A DNA stretch of 64,000 nucleotides from Actinomadura flavalba DSM 45200 (GCF_000374305.1 NZ_KB894093.1:434001-498000); one strand, 5' to 3'; numbered from the stretch's first letter, positions 1-9,031 are shown. The notes: generated by a model not told the origin, from the sequence alone. Program-made: numbers and translations.

Positions 1-11
1 GGAGGCACCCG

Positions 12-866
12 ATGACCGACATCGCGCTGAAAGCCGGGAAGGCCCCGCGCGTCCGCCGGGGCGCCCTCACCCACGGGCGCGGCCTGGCCGGGCTCGTCCT
101 CGTCGGCGTCGTGGTCGCCGCCGGGCTGCTCGCGCCGCTGCTCACCCCGTACACGCCGCAGCAGCAGATCCCCGGCGCCAACCTGCTCGGCGCGAGCGGC
201 GGCCACCCGTTCGGCACCGACGAGGTCAACCGCGACGTGTTCACCCGCGTGCTGCACGGCGTCCGCGTCGACCTGGCCGTCTGCCTGCTCGCCGTGCCGT
301 TCGGGGCGCTGCTCGGCGGGCTGGCCGGGCTGCTGGCCGGCCGGTCCGGCATCGCGGACGTGTTCACCCAGCGGGCCTTCGACGTCGTCCTCGCGTTCCC
401 GCCGGTCATCCTCGGGATCGCGGTCACGGCCGTCCTCGGGCCCGGCGTCCTGCCCGTCGTCTGCGTCGTGATCGCCGCCGAGGTGCCGCTGTTCGGACGG
501 CTCGTCCGCACCGCCACCCTCAAGGTGCGCGAACTGCCCTACGTGGACGCCGCCGAGACGATGGGCGCGTCCCGGACGTGGGTGCTGCGCAAGCACGTCG
601 TCCCGAACATCCTCGACGCCGTCATCGTCCAGCTCGCGCTGTCGGCGTCGGTCGCGGTGTTCATCGTCAGCGCCATGAACTTCATCGGGATCGGCGTCCG
701 GCCGCCCGCGCCGTCGCTCGGCGGCGTCCTCGCCGACGCGATGGGCCAGCTCGGGTCCAACAACCTGTACGCCGTCGGCCCGCTGCTGGTCATCGTCGTG
801 CTCGTGCTGGGCTTCCAACTGATCGCGCAGGCCCTGCTGGCCTCGCGGCGAGGAGGTGCGCGGTGA
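12..866 (+). CDS. ABC transporter permease, DppC/OppC type
   Basis: Inner-membrane permease of a peptide/nickel-family ABC importer, 284 aa, about the usual length for DppC/OppC. A hydrophobic segment lies at residues 24-45, followed by the family hallmark GTDEVNRDVFTR (68-79) and further membrane segments. The cytoplasmic EAA-type loop DAAETMGAS lies near 179-187 and contacts the ATPase. The ATG is preceded by GGAGG at 1-5, so the start is secure. Its stop overlaps the GTG of the ATPase gene (GTGA), so the genes are translationally coupled. A DppB-type partner and the binding protein would lie upstream, outside the window. The substrate cannot be read from the sequence; the coupled sulfatase suggests a sulfated compound, which is an inference. 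Confidence 0.93.
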   Translation: MTDIALKAGKAPRVRRGALTHGRGLAGLVLVGVVVAAGLLAPLLTPYTPQQQIPGANLLGASGGHPFGTDEVNRDVFTRVLHGVRVDLAVCLLAVPFGALLGGLAGLLAGRSGIADVFTQRAFDVVLAFPPVILGIAVTAVLGPGVLPVVCVVIAAEVPLFGRLVRTATLKVRELPYVDAAETMGASRTWVLRKHVVPNILDAVIVQLALSASVAVFIVSAMNFIGIGVRPPAPSLGGVLADAMGQLGSNNLYAVGPLLVIVVLVLGFQLIAQALLASRRGGAR

Positions 867-2464
867 CCGCGCTGCTGCGGATCGGGAATCTCGGCGTCCG
901 GTTCCCCGGAACGACCGCCGTCGAGGGCGTCGACCTCGAACTGGAACGAGACGAGGTGCTCGCCGTCGTGGGCGAGTCCGGGTCCGGCAAGTCGGTCACC
1001 GCGCTGGCGGTCATGGGCCTGCTGCCCGCCGGGGCGACCGCGACCGGCAGCGTCACCCTGGACGGACGCGAACTGCTCGGCGCGCCCGAGGAGGAGCTGC
1101 GCCGCGTCCGGGGTGCCCGGATCGCCCTGGTCTTCCAGGAACCCTCGACCGCGCTCAACCCCGTCGAGCGGGTCGGATGGCAGATCGGGGAGGTGCTGCG
1201 GGCGCACGGCACGCCCCGCCGCGAACGCGCCGCGCGCGTGGCCGAGCTGCTGACGAGCGTCGGCATCCCGCCCGAGCGGGCCCGCGACTACCCGCACCGG
1301 TTCTCCGGCGGGCAGAAGCAGCGGATCGTCCTCGCCCTCGCGCTCGCCGTGGACCCGGACGTCCTCATCGCGGACGAGCCGACCACGGCGCTCGACGTCA
1401 CCGTCCAGGCCGAGATCCTCGCCCTGCTGCGCGACCTGCGGCGCGAACGGCGGCTCGCGGTGCTGCTCATCACGCACAACATCGGCGTCGTGGCCGACCT
1501 CGCCGACCGGGTGGCGGTCATGCGGGACGGGCGCGTCGTGGAGACCCAGGACGTGCGCGGGCTGTTCGCCGCGCCCGCGACCGAGTACGCGCGGCGCCTG
1601 CTGGCGGCCGTGCCCCGGCTGGAGGCGCACGATCGCCCGGCCCGTCCCGCCCCGGCGAAGGAGCCCGTGCTCGCCGTCGAGGATCTTCGCGTCGACCATC
1701 CGGGGCGGCCCGCGACGCTCGACGGGATCACGCTGGCGGTGGCGCCCGGCGAGGTGCTCGGGCTCGTCGGTGAGTCCGGTTCCGGGAAGACGACGCTGGG
1801 GCGCGTCGCCGTGGGGCGGCTGCGGCCCGCGTCCGGCACGGTGCGGCTGTTCGGTCAGGACCTGCCCGGACTGTCCCGGTCCGAGCTGCGCGCGCTCCGG
1901 CGCCGCGTCGGCGTCGTCCACCAGGACCCGGCCGCCTCGCTCGACCCGCGCCGGACCGTCCTGGAGTCGATCACCGAACCGCTCGACGTCCACCGGATCG
2001 GCACGCCCGCCGCGCGGGCCTCGCGTGCGCACGACCTGCTCGACCAGGTCGCGCTGCACCGCGACCACGCCCGGCGGCTGCCCCGCGAGCTGTCCGGCGG
2101 GCAGCGGCAGCGGGTCGCGCTCGCCCGCGCGCTCGCGCTGGAACCCGACCTTCTCCTGGCCGACGAACCCACCAGCGCGCTCGACGTGTCGGTGCAGGCG
2201 GCCGTCCTCGACCTGTTCACCGAACTCCAGGAACGCCACGGCTTCGCCTGCGTGTTCATCAGCCACGACCTCGCCGTCGTCAATCAGGTCGCCGACCGCG
2301 TCGCCGTCCTGCGCGGCGGCCGGCTGATCGAACTCGGCACGGCCCGCGACGTCCTGACCACCCCCTCGACCCCCTACACGCGGACGCTCGTCGACTCGGT
2401 CCCGGTGCCCGACCCCGTCGCCCAGCGCTCCCGACATGCCCCGGACCTGGAGATCTCCGCATGA
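863..2464 (+). CDS. ABC transporter ATP-binding protein with two fused ATPase domains
   Basis: Energises the importer; DppD and DppF equivalents fused in one 533-aa chain. Domain 1 has Walker A GESGSGKS (37-44), signature FSGGQKQR and Walker B LIADEPTTALD. Domain 2 has Walker A GESGSGKT (303-310), signature LSGGQRQR and LLADEPTSALD. Both domains keep all key residues, so both should hydrolyse ATP. The GTG at 863 is chosen because it overlaps the permease stop and has GAGGAGG just upstream; longer readings of the frame run back into the permease gene. The stop overlaps the sulfatase ATG (ATGA). Confidence 0.93.
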   Translation: MTALLRIGNLGVRFPGTTAVEGVDLELERDEVLAVVGESGSGKSVTALAVMGLLPAGATATGSVTLDGRELLGAPEEELRRVRGARIALVFQEPSTALNPVERVGWQIGEVLRAHGTPRRERAARVAELLTSVGIPPERARDYPHRFSGGQKQRIVLALALAVDPDVLIADEPTTALDVTVQAEILALLRDLRRERRLAVLLITHNIGVVADLADRVAVMRDGRVVETQDVRGLFAAPATEYARRLLAAVPRLEAHDRPARPAPAKEPVLAVEDLRVDHPGRPATLDGITLAVAPGEVLGLVGESGSGKTTLGRVAVGRLRPASGTVRLFGQDLPGLSRSELRALRRRVGVVHQDPAASLDPRRTVLESITEPLDVHRIGTPAARASRAHDLLDQVALHRDHARRLPRELSGGQRQRVALARALALEPDLLLADEPTSALDVSVQAAVLDLFTELQERHGFACVFISHDLAVVNQVADRVAVLRGGRLIELGTARDVLTTPSTPYTRTLVDSVPVPDPVAQRSRHAPDLEISA

Positions 2465-4773
2465 CCGTTCCTCCCCACGCGCGCGGCTACGACGGCTTCC
2501 CCGGCCGCGTCGGCCGGACGGCGGGCGAGTCCGAACCGTGGTGGCCGGACGTCCCGGCGCCGCGCCGGGGAGCGCCGAACATCGTCGTCGTCCTCGCCGA
2601 CGACCTCGGCTACTCCGACATCGGCCCGTTCGGCGCGGAGGTCCCCACCCCGACGCTCGACCGGCTCGCCGCGCGCGGCTACCGGTTCTCGAACTACCAC
2701 ACGACGCCCGTCTGCTCACCCGCCCGCGCCGCCCTCATGACCGGCGTCAACCCGCACCGCGCGGGCTTCGCCAGCGTCGCGAACTCCGACCCCGGCTTCC
2801 CCGGCCTCACCCTCGAACTCGGTGACGACGTCGTCACCCTCCCCGAGGCGCTGCGCGAGGCGGGCTACGCGACGTACATGGTCGGCAAGTGGCACCTCAC
2901 CCGCGACGCCCAGATGAACGACGCCGGACGCCGCCGCTCCTGGCCCGTCCAGCGCGGCTTCGACCGCTACTACGGCACGCTGGAGGGCCTGAACAGCTTC
3001 TTCGCCCCGAACCGCCTCATCCGCGACAACAGCCCCGTCGACCTCACCGACTATCCGGACGACTACTACCTCACCGACGACCTCACCGACGAGGCCATCG
3101 GCATGATCCGCTCGCTGCGGGCGAGCGACGACCGGCCGTTCTTCCTCTACTTCGCCCACCACGCCATGCACGGCCCGCTCGGCGCCCCCGCCGCGACCCT
3201 CGCCCGCCACCGGGGCCGCTACGACGCGGGCTGGGACCACCTGCGCGAGTCCCGCTTCGCCCGGCAGATCGCGTCCGGCCTCTTCCCCGACGGCACCCGC
3301 CTGCCCCCGCGCAACCCCGAGCCGGGCCTGGACGTGCCCGCCTGGTCGGACCTTCCGGCCGAGCAGCGGTCCCTGCTCGCCCGGTACATGGAGGTCTATG
3401 CCGCGATGGTGGAGAACGTCGACCAGAACCTCGGCCGCCTCCTCGCCGCCATCGACGCCTACGGCGAACTCGACAACACGATCGTCGTGTTCACCTCCGA
3501 CAACGGCGGCACGGCCGAGGGCGGCCCCGCCGGAACGCGCAGCTACTTCAGCCAGTTCGTGCACGTCGCGGGCCTGCCCGGGACCTGGGAACGGGACACC
3601 CCGCTCGACCCGGACCTCATCGGAGGCCCCCGCGCGATGGTGCACTATCCGCGCGGGTGGGGCATGGCGTCCAACACCCCGTTCCGGCTGTACAAGGGCA
3701 ACACGTTCGCGGGCGGGGTGCGCGTCCCGTTCGTCCTGTCCTGGCCGGCGGGCCTGCCGCGCGGCGCGGACGACACCGGCCTGCGCACGCAGTACCAGTA
3801 CGTCACCGACCTGTACCCGACGCTGCTCGACCTGGCCGGAGTGGAGCGTCCGGCGGCCCGGCAGGGCGTCCCCGTCCTCGACCTGGACGGCGCCGCCTTC
3901 ACCTCGGTCGCCCGCTCGGCCGACGCCCCGAGCACGCACCCCGAGCAGTACGCCGAGTGGGGCGGCCAGCGCGGCCACTACCGCGACGGGTGGAAACTCC
4001 TCACCCTCCACGAACCGGGCACCCCGTACGACGACGGCGAATGGCAACTCTTCGACGTCACCGCCGACCCGACCGAGATTCACGACGTCTCAGCGGCGCA
4101 CCCCGAGCTGACGCGCGACCTGGCCGCCGCCTGGGAGCACGCGGCCTGGCACAACACGGTCTTCCCGCTGACCGACGCGTCGGGGCGGCTGAACGTCCGG
4201 CGTCCGGCGGAGTCGGCCCTGTCCCGGCCGCTGACCCTCTATCCGGGCACCCCGACGCTGGAGCGCTACCGCTCCAGCAAGCTCATCGCCCTCCGCGACG
4301 TGGACATCGAGATCCACGCCGACCTGACGTCCGGCGAGGGCGTCCTCGTCTCCCACGGCGACCAGGGCGGCGGCTACGTCCTGTACGTGGAGGACGGCCG
4401 CCTGCGCCTGGACTGGAACGCGTACGGCACCCTGCACGAACTCGACGCGGGCCCCGTCCCGGCCGCGAGGACGCTGCTCCTGCGCCTGAAGGCGCTGCCC
4501 GAGTTCCGCTGGCACGTCTCCCTGGAGGCGGACGGCACGGAACGGGCCGCCCTGCCCGACGTCGCCATGCTCGTCGGCATGGCCCCCTGGACGGGCATCT
4601 CCATCGCGCGGGACGCCGGTGGCCCCGTCTCCTGGCCCCTCCACACCCGCCACCGCACCTTCCCCTTCACCGGCACCCTGCACCACGTCCGCTACGTCCC
4701 CGGCCCCCCGGCCCCCTACGCGCAGGGCCGCGTCCACGAAGCCACCCGCGCGGCAACGGAGATCTACGAATAA
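2461..4773 (+). CDS. Arylsulfatase-type sulfatase
   Basis: Type I sulfatase, 770 aa, hydrolysing sulfate esters. It has the metal-binding pair ADD (46-48), the formylglycine motif C85-S-P-A-R89 (Cys85 would be oxidised by a formylglycine-generating enzyme), GKWHL with Lys143/His145, His residues in FAHHAMHG (231-238), and TSDNGG (345-350) supplying further metal ligands. About 190 residues beyond the catalytic domain form a C-terminal beta-rich extension, as in large AtsA-like sulfatases. No clear signal peptide is seen. The ATG overlaps the ATPase stop by four bases, so it is the last gene of the transporter operon: import followed by desulfation, or desulfation of substrate before use. The substrate is unknown. 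Confidence 0.93.
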   Translation: MTVPPHARGYDGFPGRVGRTAGESEPWWPDVPAPRRGAPNIVVVLADDLGYSDIGPFGAEVPTPTLDRLAARGYRFSNYHTTPVCSPARAALMTGVNPHRAGFASVANSDPGFPGLTLELGDDVVTLPEALREAGYATYMVGKWHLTRDAQMNDAGRRRSWPVQRGFDRYYGTLEGLNSFFAPNRLIRDNSPVDLTDYPDDYYLTDDLTDEAIGMIRSLRASDDRPFFLYFAHHAMHGPLGAPAATLARHRGRYDAGWDHLRESRFARQIASGLFPDGTRLPPRNPEPGLDVPAWSDLPAEQRSLLARYMEVYAAMVENVDQNLGRLLAAIDAYGELDNTIVVFTSDNGGTAEGGPAGTRSYFSQFVHVAGLPGTWERDTPLDPDLIGGPRAMVHYPRGWGMASNTPFRLYKGNTFAGGVRVPFVLSWPAGLPRGADDTGLRTQYQYVTDLYPTLLDLAGVERPAARQGVPVLDLDGAAFTSVARSADAPSTHPEQYAEWGGQRGHYRDGWKLLTLHEPGTPYDDGEWQLFDVTADPTEIHDVSAAHPELTRDLAAAWEHAAWHNTVFPLTDASGRLNVRRPAESALSRPLTLYPGTPTLERYRSSKLIALRDVDIEIHADLTSGEGVLVSHGDQGGGYVLYVEDGRLRLDWNAYGTLHELDAGPVPAARTLLLRLKALPEFRWHVSLEADGTERAALPDVAMLVGMAPWTGISIARDAGGPVSWPLHTRHRTFPFTGTLHHVRYVPGPPAPYAQGRVHEATRAATEIYE

Positions 4774-4861
4774 CGCCGGCGCGCACCCCACAACGCCTAC
4801 CGACGAGTGCGCACCTTTTGCATACTGGGCACTTCTGTCTTCCTCAGAGCCGAGGAGTGCC

Positions 4862-5743
4862 ATGGCTTCCAGCAGCACGCCGGAGACCTCATCGGACGAG
4901 ACGCCGACGAATCCCGTGGGCGCCATCCCGGTCACACCGGATAAGCCGAATACCGCTCGCATCTACGATTTCTTCCTCGGCGGCAAGGACCACTACGAGA
5001 TCGACCGTCAGGCGGCCGAGAAGATCGCGACCCTGCTGCCGGACGTCCCCGAAGCCGTCAAAGCGAACCGCGCCTTCCTGCAACGCGCGGTCAGGGTCAT
5101 GGCCGAGGCGGGCATCACCCAGTACCTCGACATCGGCTCGGGCCTCCCCACCGCCCGCAACCTCCACGAGGTCGCCCGCGAGGTGAACCCCGAAGCCCGC
5201 GTCGTCTACGTGGACCACGACCCCAACGTCATAGCCCACGGCCACGCCCTCCTGGCCACCGAGGAGGGCGTGGCCATGATCACCGCCGACCTCCGCGACC
5301 CCGACACCATCCTGAACGCCCCCCAGACCCAGACCCTCATCGACTTCACGAAGCCCGTGGGCCTGATCATGATCGCCGTCCTCCACTTCATCCCCGACCC
5401 AGTGGACAAGGGCAGATCAGCAGGCAAACCCCTGACCCACCTACTGGACCACTACGTAAAGGCCCTACCCCCGGGCAGCCACCTGGCCCTCACCCACGCC
5501 TGCGACGACGCCCTCCCCACCACAAAAAGCGAAGCAGCCCAAAACGTCTACAAAAACGCCACAGCCACCATCCACCCAAGATCAGCCACGGAGATCACCA
5601 CCCTCTTCACGGGCCTGACCCTCCTCCCCCCGACCCCCGGCACCGCCGCCCCCCGCCCCGTCAACGTCTCCACCTGGCGCCCGACAACAGAAACCCAGCC
5701 CACAACCGCCCAGTTCCTGGGCGGAGTAGCCACCAAGCCCTAA
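4862..5743 (+). CDS. SAM-dependent methyltransferase, DUF574-type
   Basis: 293-aa member of the actinobacterial family with the N-terminal signature TARIYDFFLGGKDHYEIDR (about residues 31-49), followed by a SAM-binding region YLDIGSGLPTARN and a core strand LIMIAVLHFIPD. These proteins are numerous in actinomycetes and their substrates are mostly unknown. The ATG at 4862 is preceded by GAGGAG (4852-4857), and a short leader separates it from the sulfatase. The last third (about 5410-5743) uses many A-ending codons (AAA, GCA, CTA, GTA) that are rare elsewhere in the window, so codon use shifts within the gene. A stem-loop follows the stop. Confidence 0.88.
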   Translation: MASSSTPETSSDETPTNPVGAIPVTPDKPNTARIYDFFLGGKDHYEIDRQAAEKIATLLPDVPEAVKANRAFLQRAVRVMAEAGITQYLDIGSGLPTARNLHEVAREVNPEARVVYVDHDPNVIAHGHALLATEEGVAMITADLRDPDTILNAPQTQTLIDFTKPVGLIMIAVLHFIPDPVDKGRSAGKPLTHLLDHYVKALPPGSHLALTHACDDALPTTKSEAAQNVYKNATATIHPRSATEITTLFTGLTLLPPTPGTAAPRPVNVSTWRPTTETQPTTAQFLGGVATKP

Positions 5744-5769
5744 CCCACACCGGCAAGAACCCCACCAAC

Positions 5770-5811
5770 ACCAACGGCGCCACCACCCCGAAGGGCGGCA
5801 GCGCCGTTGGT
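5770..5811. terminator. Bidirectional terminator between methyltransferase and ssrA
   Basis: Perfect 11-bp inverted repeat ACCAACGGCGC (5770-5780) / GCGCCGTTGGT (5801-5811), with a small inner CCC-CGAA-GGG hairpin. It sits between the convergent methyltransferase and tmRNA genes and could stop both. No U-tract, which is common in high-GC actinobacteria. Confidence 0.6.
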
Positions 5812-5875
5812 CATGCGACATCGGCCCACTCTCGCACCGACCTGTTCAGCCGATGTTCGAGTAGTGCCGATCGAG

Positions 5876-6245
5876 TGGAGGTGGCGGGAATCGAACCCGC
5901 GTCCTTCGGTGATGAGTCAGGGCTTCTCCGGGTGCAGCCTGCTTGGCGTTTTCTCAGTCCCGGTGCTCACGCAGGCGTGTCGCCGACGGACTCAGTCGCT
6001 GTTAGGTGTTCCTACATACCCCGCGACCGGGTGTGCAGGTGGAGTCTCCTGATGATGTCAGGTCCCGGGGCGGAGACTCACCCGGGCTGACAGAGTCGCT
6101 ACTCGCCTCAGGCGGCGAGAGCGAACTCGGACTGCTTCTTGTTGGCAGTTATTGGTTTGCTGTCACAGGATTTACGAGGTCACGACAGCAACCCTCGACC
6201 CGCTTCCCCTGGCTCGACCTACCGAAGTCGAAGCCGGTCACCCCC
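5876..6245 (-). ncRNA. ssrA: tmRNA (transfer-messenger RNA)
   Basis: 370-nt tmRNA that rescues stalled ribosomes with SmpB. On the minus strand the 5' end GGGGGTG pairs with CACCTCC near the 3' end (7-bp acceptor stem, one G-U), followed by discriminator A at 5876. The T-arm GGACGCGGGTTCGATTCCCG is typical. The 5' domain continues as ACCGGCTTCGAC, as in other tmRNAs. CCA is not encoded (the next bases are CTC), so it must be added after transcription. The mRNA-like frame encodes the proteolysis tag at 6108-6146. smpB lies 2.3 kb away on the same strand. Confidence 0.96.
6108..6146 (-). other. tmRNA tag-peptide reading frame
   Basis: Twelve codons and a TGA stop within ssrA: resume codon GCC, then the tag ANKKQSEFALAA. 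The C-terminal ALAA is the standard degron recognised by Clp-type proteases. The frame follows the usual AT-rich linker (CCAATAACT) just before the resume codon. Confidence 0.93.
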
Positions 6246-6390
6246 ATGTTGAGTTGTCAACGTGGGCCGCCGAGGCGTCCACACGACGCGATCCTCGCCC
6301 GTTGACGGAGACGAGGACCACCGCACGAAGACGATATAGGCAGAACACCGGTGACGCCAACGTGTATTCCGAGGCCCGGAGCGCGTGACG

Positions 6391-6422
6391 CCCCGGTGGG
6401 CGCGAGGACGCGCCCACCGGGG
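6391..6422. terminator. Strong stem-loop, probable terminator of the PBP-like gene
   Basis: Perfect 14-bp stem CCCCGGTGGGCGCG / CGCGCCCACCGGGG with tetraloop AGGA. It lies downstream of the PBP-like gene (which ends at 6608) on the minus strand and upstream of ssrA, so it should separate the two transcripts. No U-tract. Confidence 0.6.
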
Positions 6423-6492
6423 CCGGGACCGGCAGGGTCGGGCCGGTCCGGATGGCAGGGCCTCCCCCGAGCCGAGGCCCTGAACTCATCAC

Positions 6493-6533
6493 GGTGACCG
6501 GGGCCGCAACCCCCGAGCAGCGTCCCGGTCACC
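6493..6533. terminator. Second stem-loop downstream of the PBP-like gene
   Basis: Perfect 10-bp arms GGTGACCGGG (6493-6502) and CCCGGTCACC (6524-6533), spacer 21 nt. Together with the 6391-6422 hairpin it makes a tandem terminator; the 360-bp gap 6246-6607 otherwise holds only the ssrA promoter region. Confidence 0.45.
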
Positions 6534-6607
6534 CGCTAAGACGCGCATGAGGGCACTTCGGGTTGCGCCGTCCCGGTAAAGACGTCGTCAAACCGTGGCG
6601 GCGTCGA

Positions 6608-8548
6608 TCAGCGGGTCGTCGGCGTCTGCGTCTGGACGCTCGTGCCCTGGAGGAACCGGGCCGCGAGCCGCGCGGCGTCGACACGGCCCTCGACGGCGAT
6701 CGCGAACGCCAGGTTCGGACGAGACCCCACGAACCACGAGACGGTCTTCTTCTTCCCGTCCTCCTCGTAGTCGACGACGGCGCCGACCCCCGACACGCTG
6801 CCGCCGACGTTCGCCGCCTTGGCCGCGCCGCTCGCCACCGACCGCCGCAGCAGCTTCTGGAGATCGGACGTCGGCGCGACGTCCAGCGGCTGCGCGGGCG
6901 GGCTCTCGGCGTCGCGCGGGTTGGTGAGGACGAACGGCGGACGCCACGTGGCGCTCTGCGCGGCCGACGCCACGACGGCCATCGCGAGCGGGCTGACGCG
7001 CAGCGGCCCCTCGCCGACCATCATCGCGGCCTTCTCGGCCTCGTTCGCCGGGGCCGGGATCGTCCCGGTGAAAGCGGGAACGGTGAGGCCCCAGTCCTTC
7101 CCGAGCCCGTACCGGGCGGCGGCGTCGGTGATGGCCTTGCCGTCGAGCCGCGAGCCGAGCTGGACGAGCGTCGTGCCGCACCCGTCGGCGAAGTTCCGTT
7201 CGAGGCTGCGCTTGGCCTGCGCGCGGTTGGTGAACGTACGGCCGGCGACGGTGACGCTGCCGGGGCATTCGGTCTCCGTCGCGCGGGTCAGCCCGGAGTG
7301 CAGCAGCGCGTCGGCCGAGACGATCCCGAACGTCAGGCCGGGCGGGTAGCTGCCCTGCATGGCGAGGTTCTTGCCGCCCGACCCCCGGTTCGCGGCGGCC
7401 AGCACCGCGCCGGTGCTCGGTTCGAGCGCGATCAGGGACGCGGGGCCCCGCAGACCGGCGAGGGCGTTGTCGGCGCGCGGCTGGAGGGTCGGGTGGAGCG
7501 TCGTCCGCACTTCCTGCGGGTCGTTGCCGGGTGCGTCCGTCTCGGGCCAGGTCGCGAGGACCTGGACGTGCTTGCCCGCCATGTCCTGCGCGACGACGCG
7601 GACGGTCGGGATGCCGGCCAGCCGCCGCTGGAGCATGAGCTGGAGCCCCGTCACCCCGATCGTGTCGCCGGGCTGGTAGGGGGCGCCGACCTGCTGGAGC
7701 GTCTCGGACGTGGCCGGGCCGAGCCGCCCGACGAGTTCGGGCGCCATCTGCGCGCCGATCTCGGGGGTGCCGGTCTGCCGCTGCACCTGCGGGATGCGCG
7801 CGAGGCGCGAGATCAGCGCGCTCTGCTCGTGCCGTTCCAGGGTGAGCAGCGGCATGAACCGCTGCGGCGGCGCCGACTCCACCCGGCCGAGCAGCCGCTC
7901 GACGTCGAGCGCGAACCCGGCCTGCTCGCGGGCGGCCTTGGCGACCTGCTCGATCGTCGTGCGGGGCTCCTTGAGCTGCCCGGGATAGACGCCGATGACG
8001 TCGGCGGAGACGCGGCGCTGCAACGATCTGCCGGACGTGTCGAGGATCTTGGCCCGTTCGGCGGGCTCGCTGACGACGGCGAGACGCTGCCCCGGCCCGA
8101 GCCGCGGATGCACGATCGACGGGTCCCAGACGATCTTCCAGCCGCCGTCGGCCCGCTTGAGCCGCATCAGGCTCGGGTACGTCCAGGGTTCGCCGTTCTC
8201 ACCGAGGTCGATCTTGACGGAGAACCGGACGTCGGCCTCGTCGCCCCGTTTGGTGATCGAGGCGTTCTCGGCGCGTCCGGCGGCGTCGCGCAGTCCGAGC
8301 GAGAGCTTCATGGACGCGGCGTCGAGCTGGACGCCGACCTGCCGCAGCGCCGCCGCCACGGTGGCCCGGGACGCGCCGGTGGTGTGCTTGGCCGCCGCGT
8401 CGTACTTGCCGACCTGCCAGGCGATGAGGAAGTCGCGGACGGTCGGCAGCGCCGACGGCTCGGTGAAACAGCCCGTCGCGCCGCCCGCGACGAGCAGCCC
8501 GCAGGACGCCATCGCAAGGACGCGGCGCAGCCGCGCTCGCCTGTTCAT
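6608..8548 (-). CDS. Penicillin-binding protein homologue lacking catalytic motifs (pseudoenzyme)
   Basis: About 646 aa (numbers count from the GTG two codons upstream, 648 aa). An N-terminal signal ends at Cys29 (weak lipobox GATGC), then an NTF2/MecA_N-like domain (about 33-150), a PBP dimerisation-like region, and a transpeptidase-like domain (about 355-640). The fold is recognisable (LIALEPSTGAVLAAA; YPPGLTFGIVSA), but the active site is gone: SxxK reads L407-T-F-G410, SxN reads G458-C-G460, and the KTG position (about 583-588) reads VGGSVS. Peptide cross-linking should be impossible; a structural or regulatory role is inferred. The ATG at 8548 follows AAGGG at good spacing; the GTG at 8554 is the alternative. 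It follows smpB by a few bases, so it is likely co-transcribed. Confidence 0.85.
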   Translation of the reverse strand: MNRRARLRRVLAMASCGLLVAGGATGCFTEPSALPTVRDFLIAWQVGKYDAAAKHTTGASRATVAAALRQVGVQLDAASMKLSLGLRDAAGRAENASITKRGDEADVRFSVKIDLGENGEPWTYPSLMRLKRADGGWKIVWDPSIVHPRLGPGQRLAVVSEPAERAKILDTSGRSLQRRVSADVIGVYPGQLKEPRTTIEQVAKAAREQAGFALDVERLLGRVESAPPQRFMPLLTLERHEQSALISRLARIPQVQRQTGTPEIGAQMAPELVGRLGPATSETLQQVGAPYQPGDTIGVTGLQLMLQRRLAGIPTVRVVAQDMAGKHVQVLATWPETDAPGNDPQEVRTTLHPTLQPRADNALAGLRGPASLIALEPSTGAVLAAANRGSGGKNLAMQGSYPPGLTFGIVSADALLHSGLTRATETECPGSVTVAGRTFTNRAQAKRSLERNFADGCGTTLVQLGSRLDGKAITDAAARYGLGKDWGLTVPAFTGTIPAPANEAEKAAMMVGEGPLRVSPLAMAVVASAAQSATWRPPFVLTNPRDAESPPAQPLDVAPTSDLQKLLRRSVASGAAKAANVGGSVSGVGAVVDYEEDGKKKTVSWFVGSRPNLAFAIAVEGRVDAARLAARFLQGTSVQTQTPTTR

Positions 8549-8557
8549 CGACACCCT

Positions 8558-9031
8558 TCACCGTCTCCTGAACCGGGCCGCCGCGGCCTTGGCCATCTCG
8601 CGGTCGGCCTCCCGCTTGGCGATCGCCTGGCGCTTGTCGTACGACTTCTTACCACGAGCCAGGCCGATCTCGACCTTGGCCTTACCGTCCTTGAAGTACA
8701 GGGCGAGCGGGATGAGCGTCCACCCCGGCTCGGACGACTTGGCGATGATCTTCTGGATCTCGCGCTTGTTCAGCAGCAGCTTGCGGCGGCGGCGCGGCGC
8801 GTGGTTGGTCCAGGTGCCCTGCGTGTACTCGGGGATGTGGACGTTCTCCAGCCACACCTCGCCGTCCATGACGTGGGCGTACCCGTCGGCGAGGGAGGCA
8901 CGCCCGGCGCGCAGCGCCTTCACCTCGGTGCCCATGAGCACCATGCCCGCTTCCCACTCGTCGTCGATGTGGTAGTCGTAGCGGGCCCGTTTGTTCTGGG
9001 CGATGAGCTTGCGCCCTGTCTCACGTGCCAC
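8558..9031 (-). CDS. smpB: SsrA-binding protein SmpB
   Basis: 157 aa, normal SmpB length. Binds the tRNA-like domain of tmRNA and delivers it to stalled ribosomes. Diagnostic stretches are [10 protein letters not shown] near the N terminus, [30 protein letters not shown], and the basic tail [21 protein letters not shown] that enters the empty mRNA channel. The GTG at 9031 gives the family's usual N terminus ([13 protein letters not shown]); upstream GAGG is about 10 nt away. The ssrA gene is on the same strand 2.3 kb downstream, beyond the PBP-like gene. Confidence 0.95.
   Translation of the reverse strand: MARETGRKLIAQNKRARYDYHIDDEWEAGMVLMGTEVKALRAGRASLADGYAHVMDGEVWLENVHIPEYTQGTWTNHAPRRRRKLLLNKREIQKIIAKSSEPGWTLIPLALYFKDGKAKVEIGLARGKKSYDKRQAIAKREADREMAKAAAARFRRR

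Noticed and set aside
6257..6263. TTGACA just upstream of ssrA as a -35 element
   Set aside because: Only about 13 nt from the mature 5' end, too close to serve as a -35 for a transcript that includes the full RNA.
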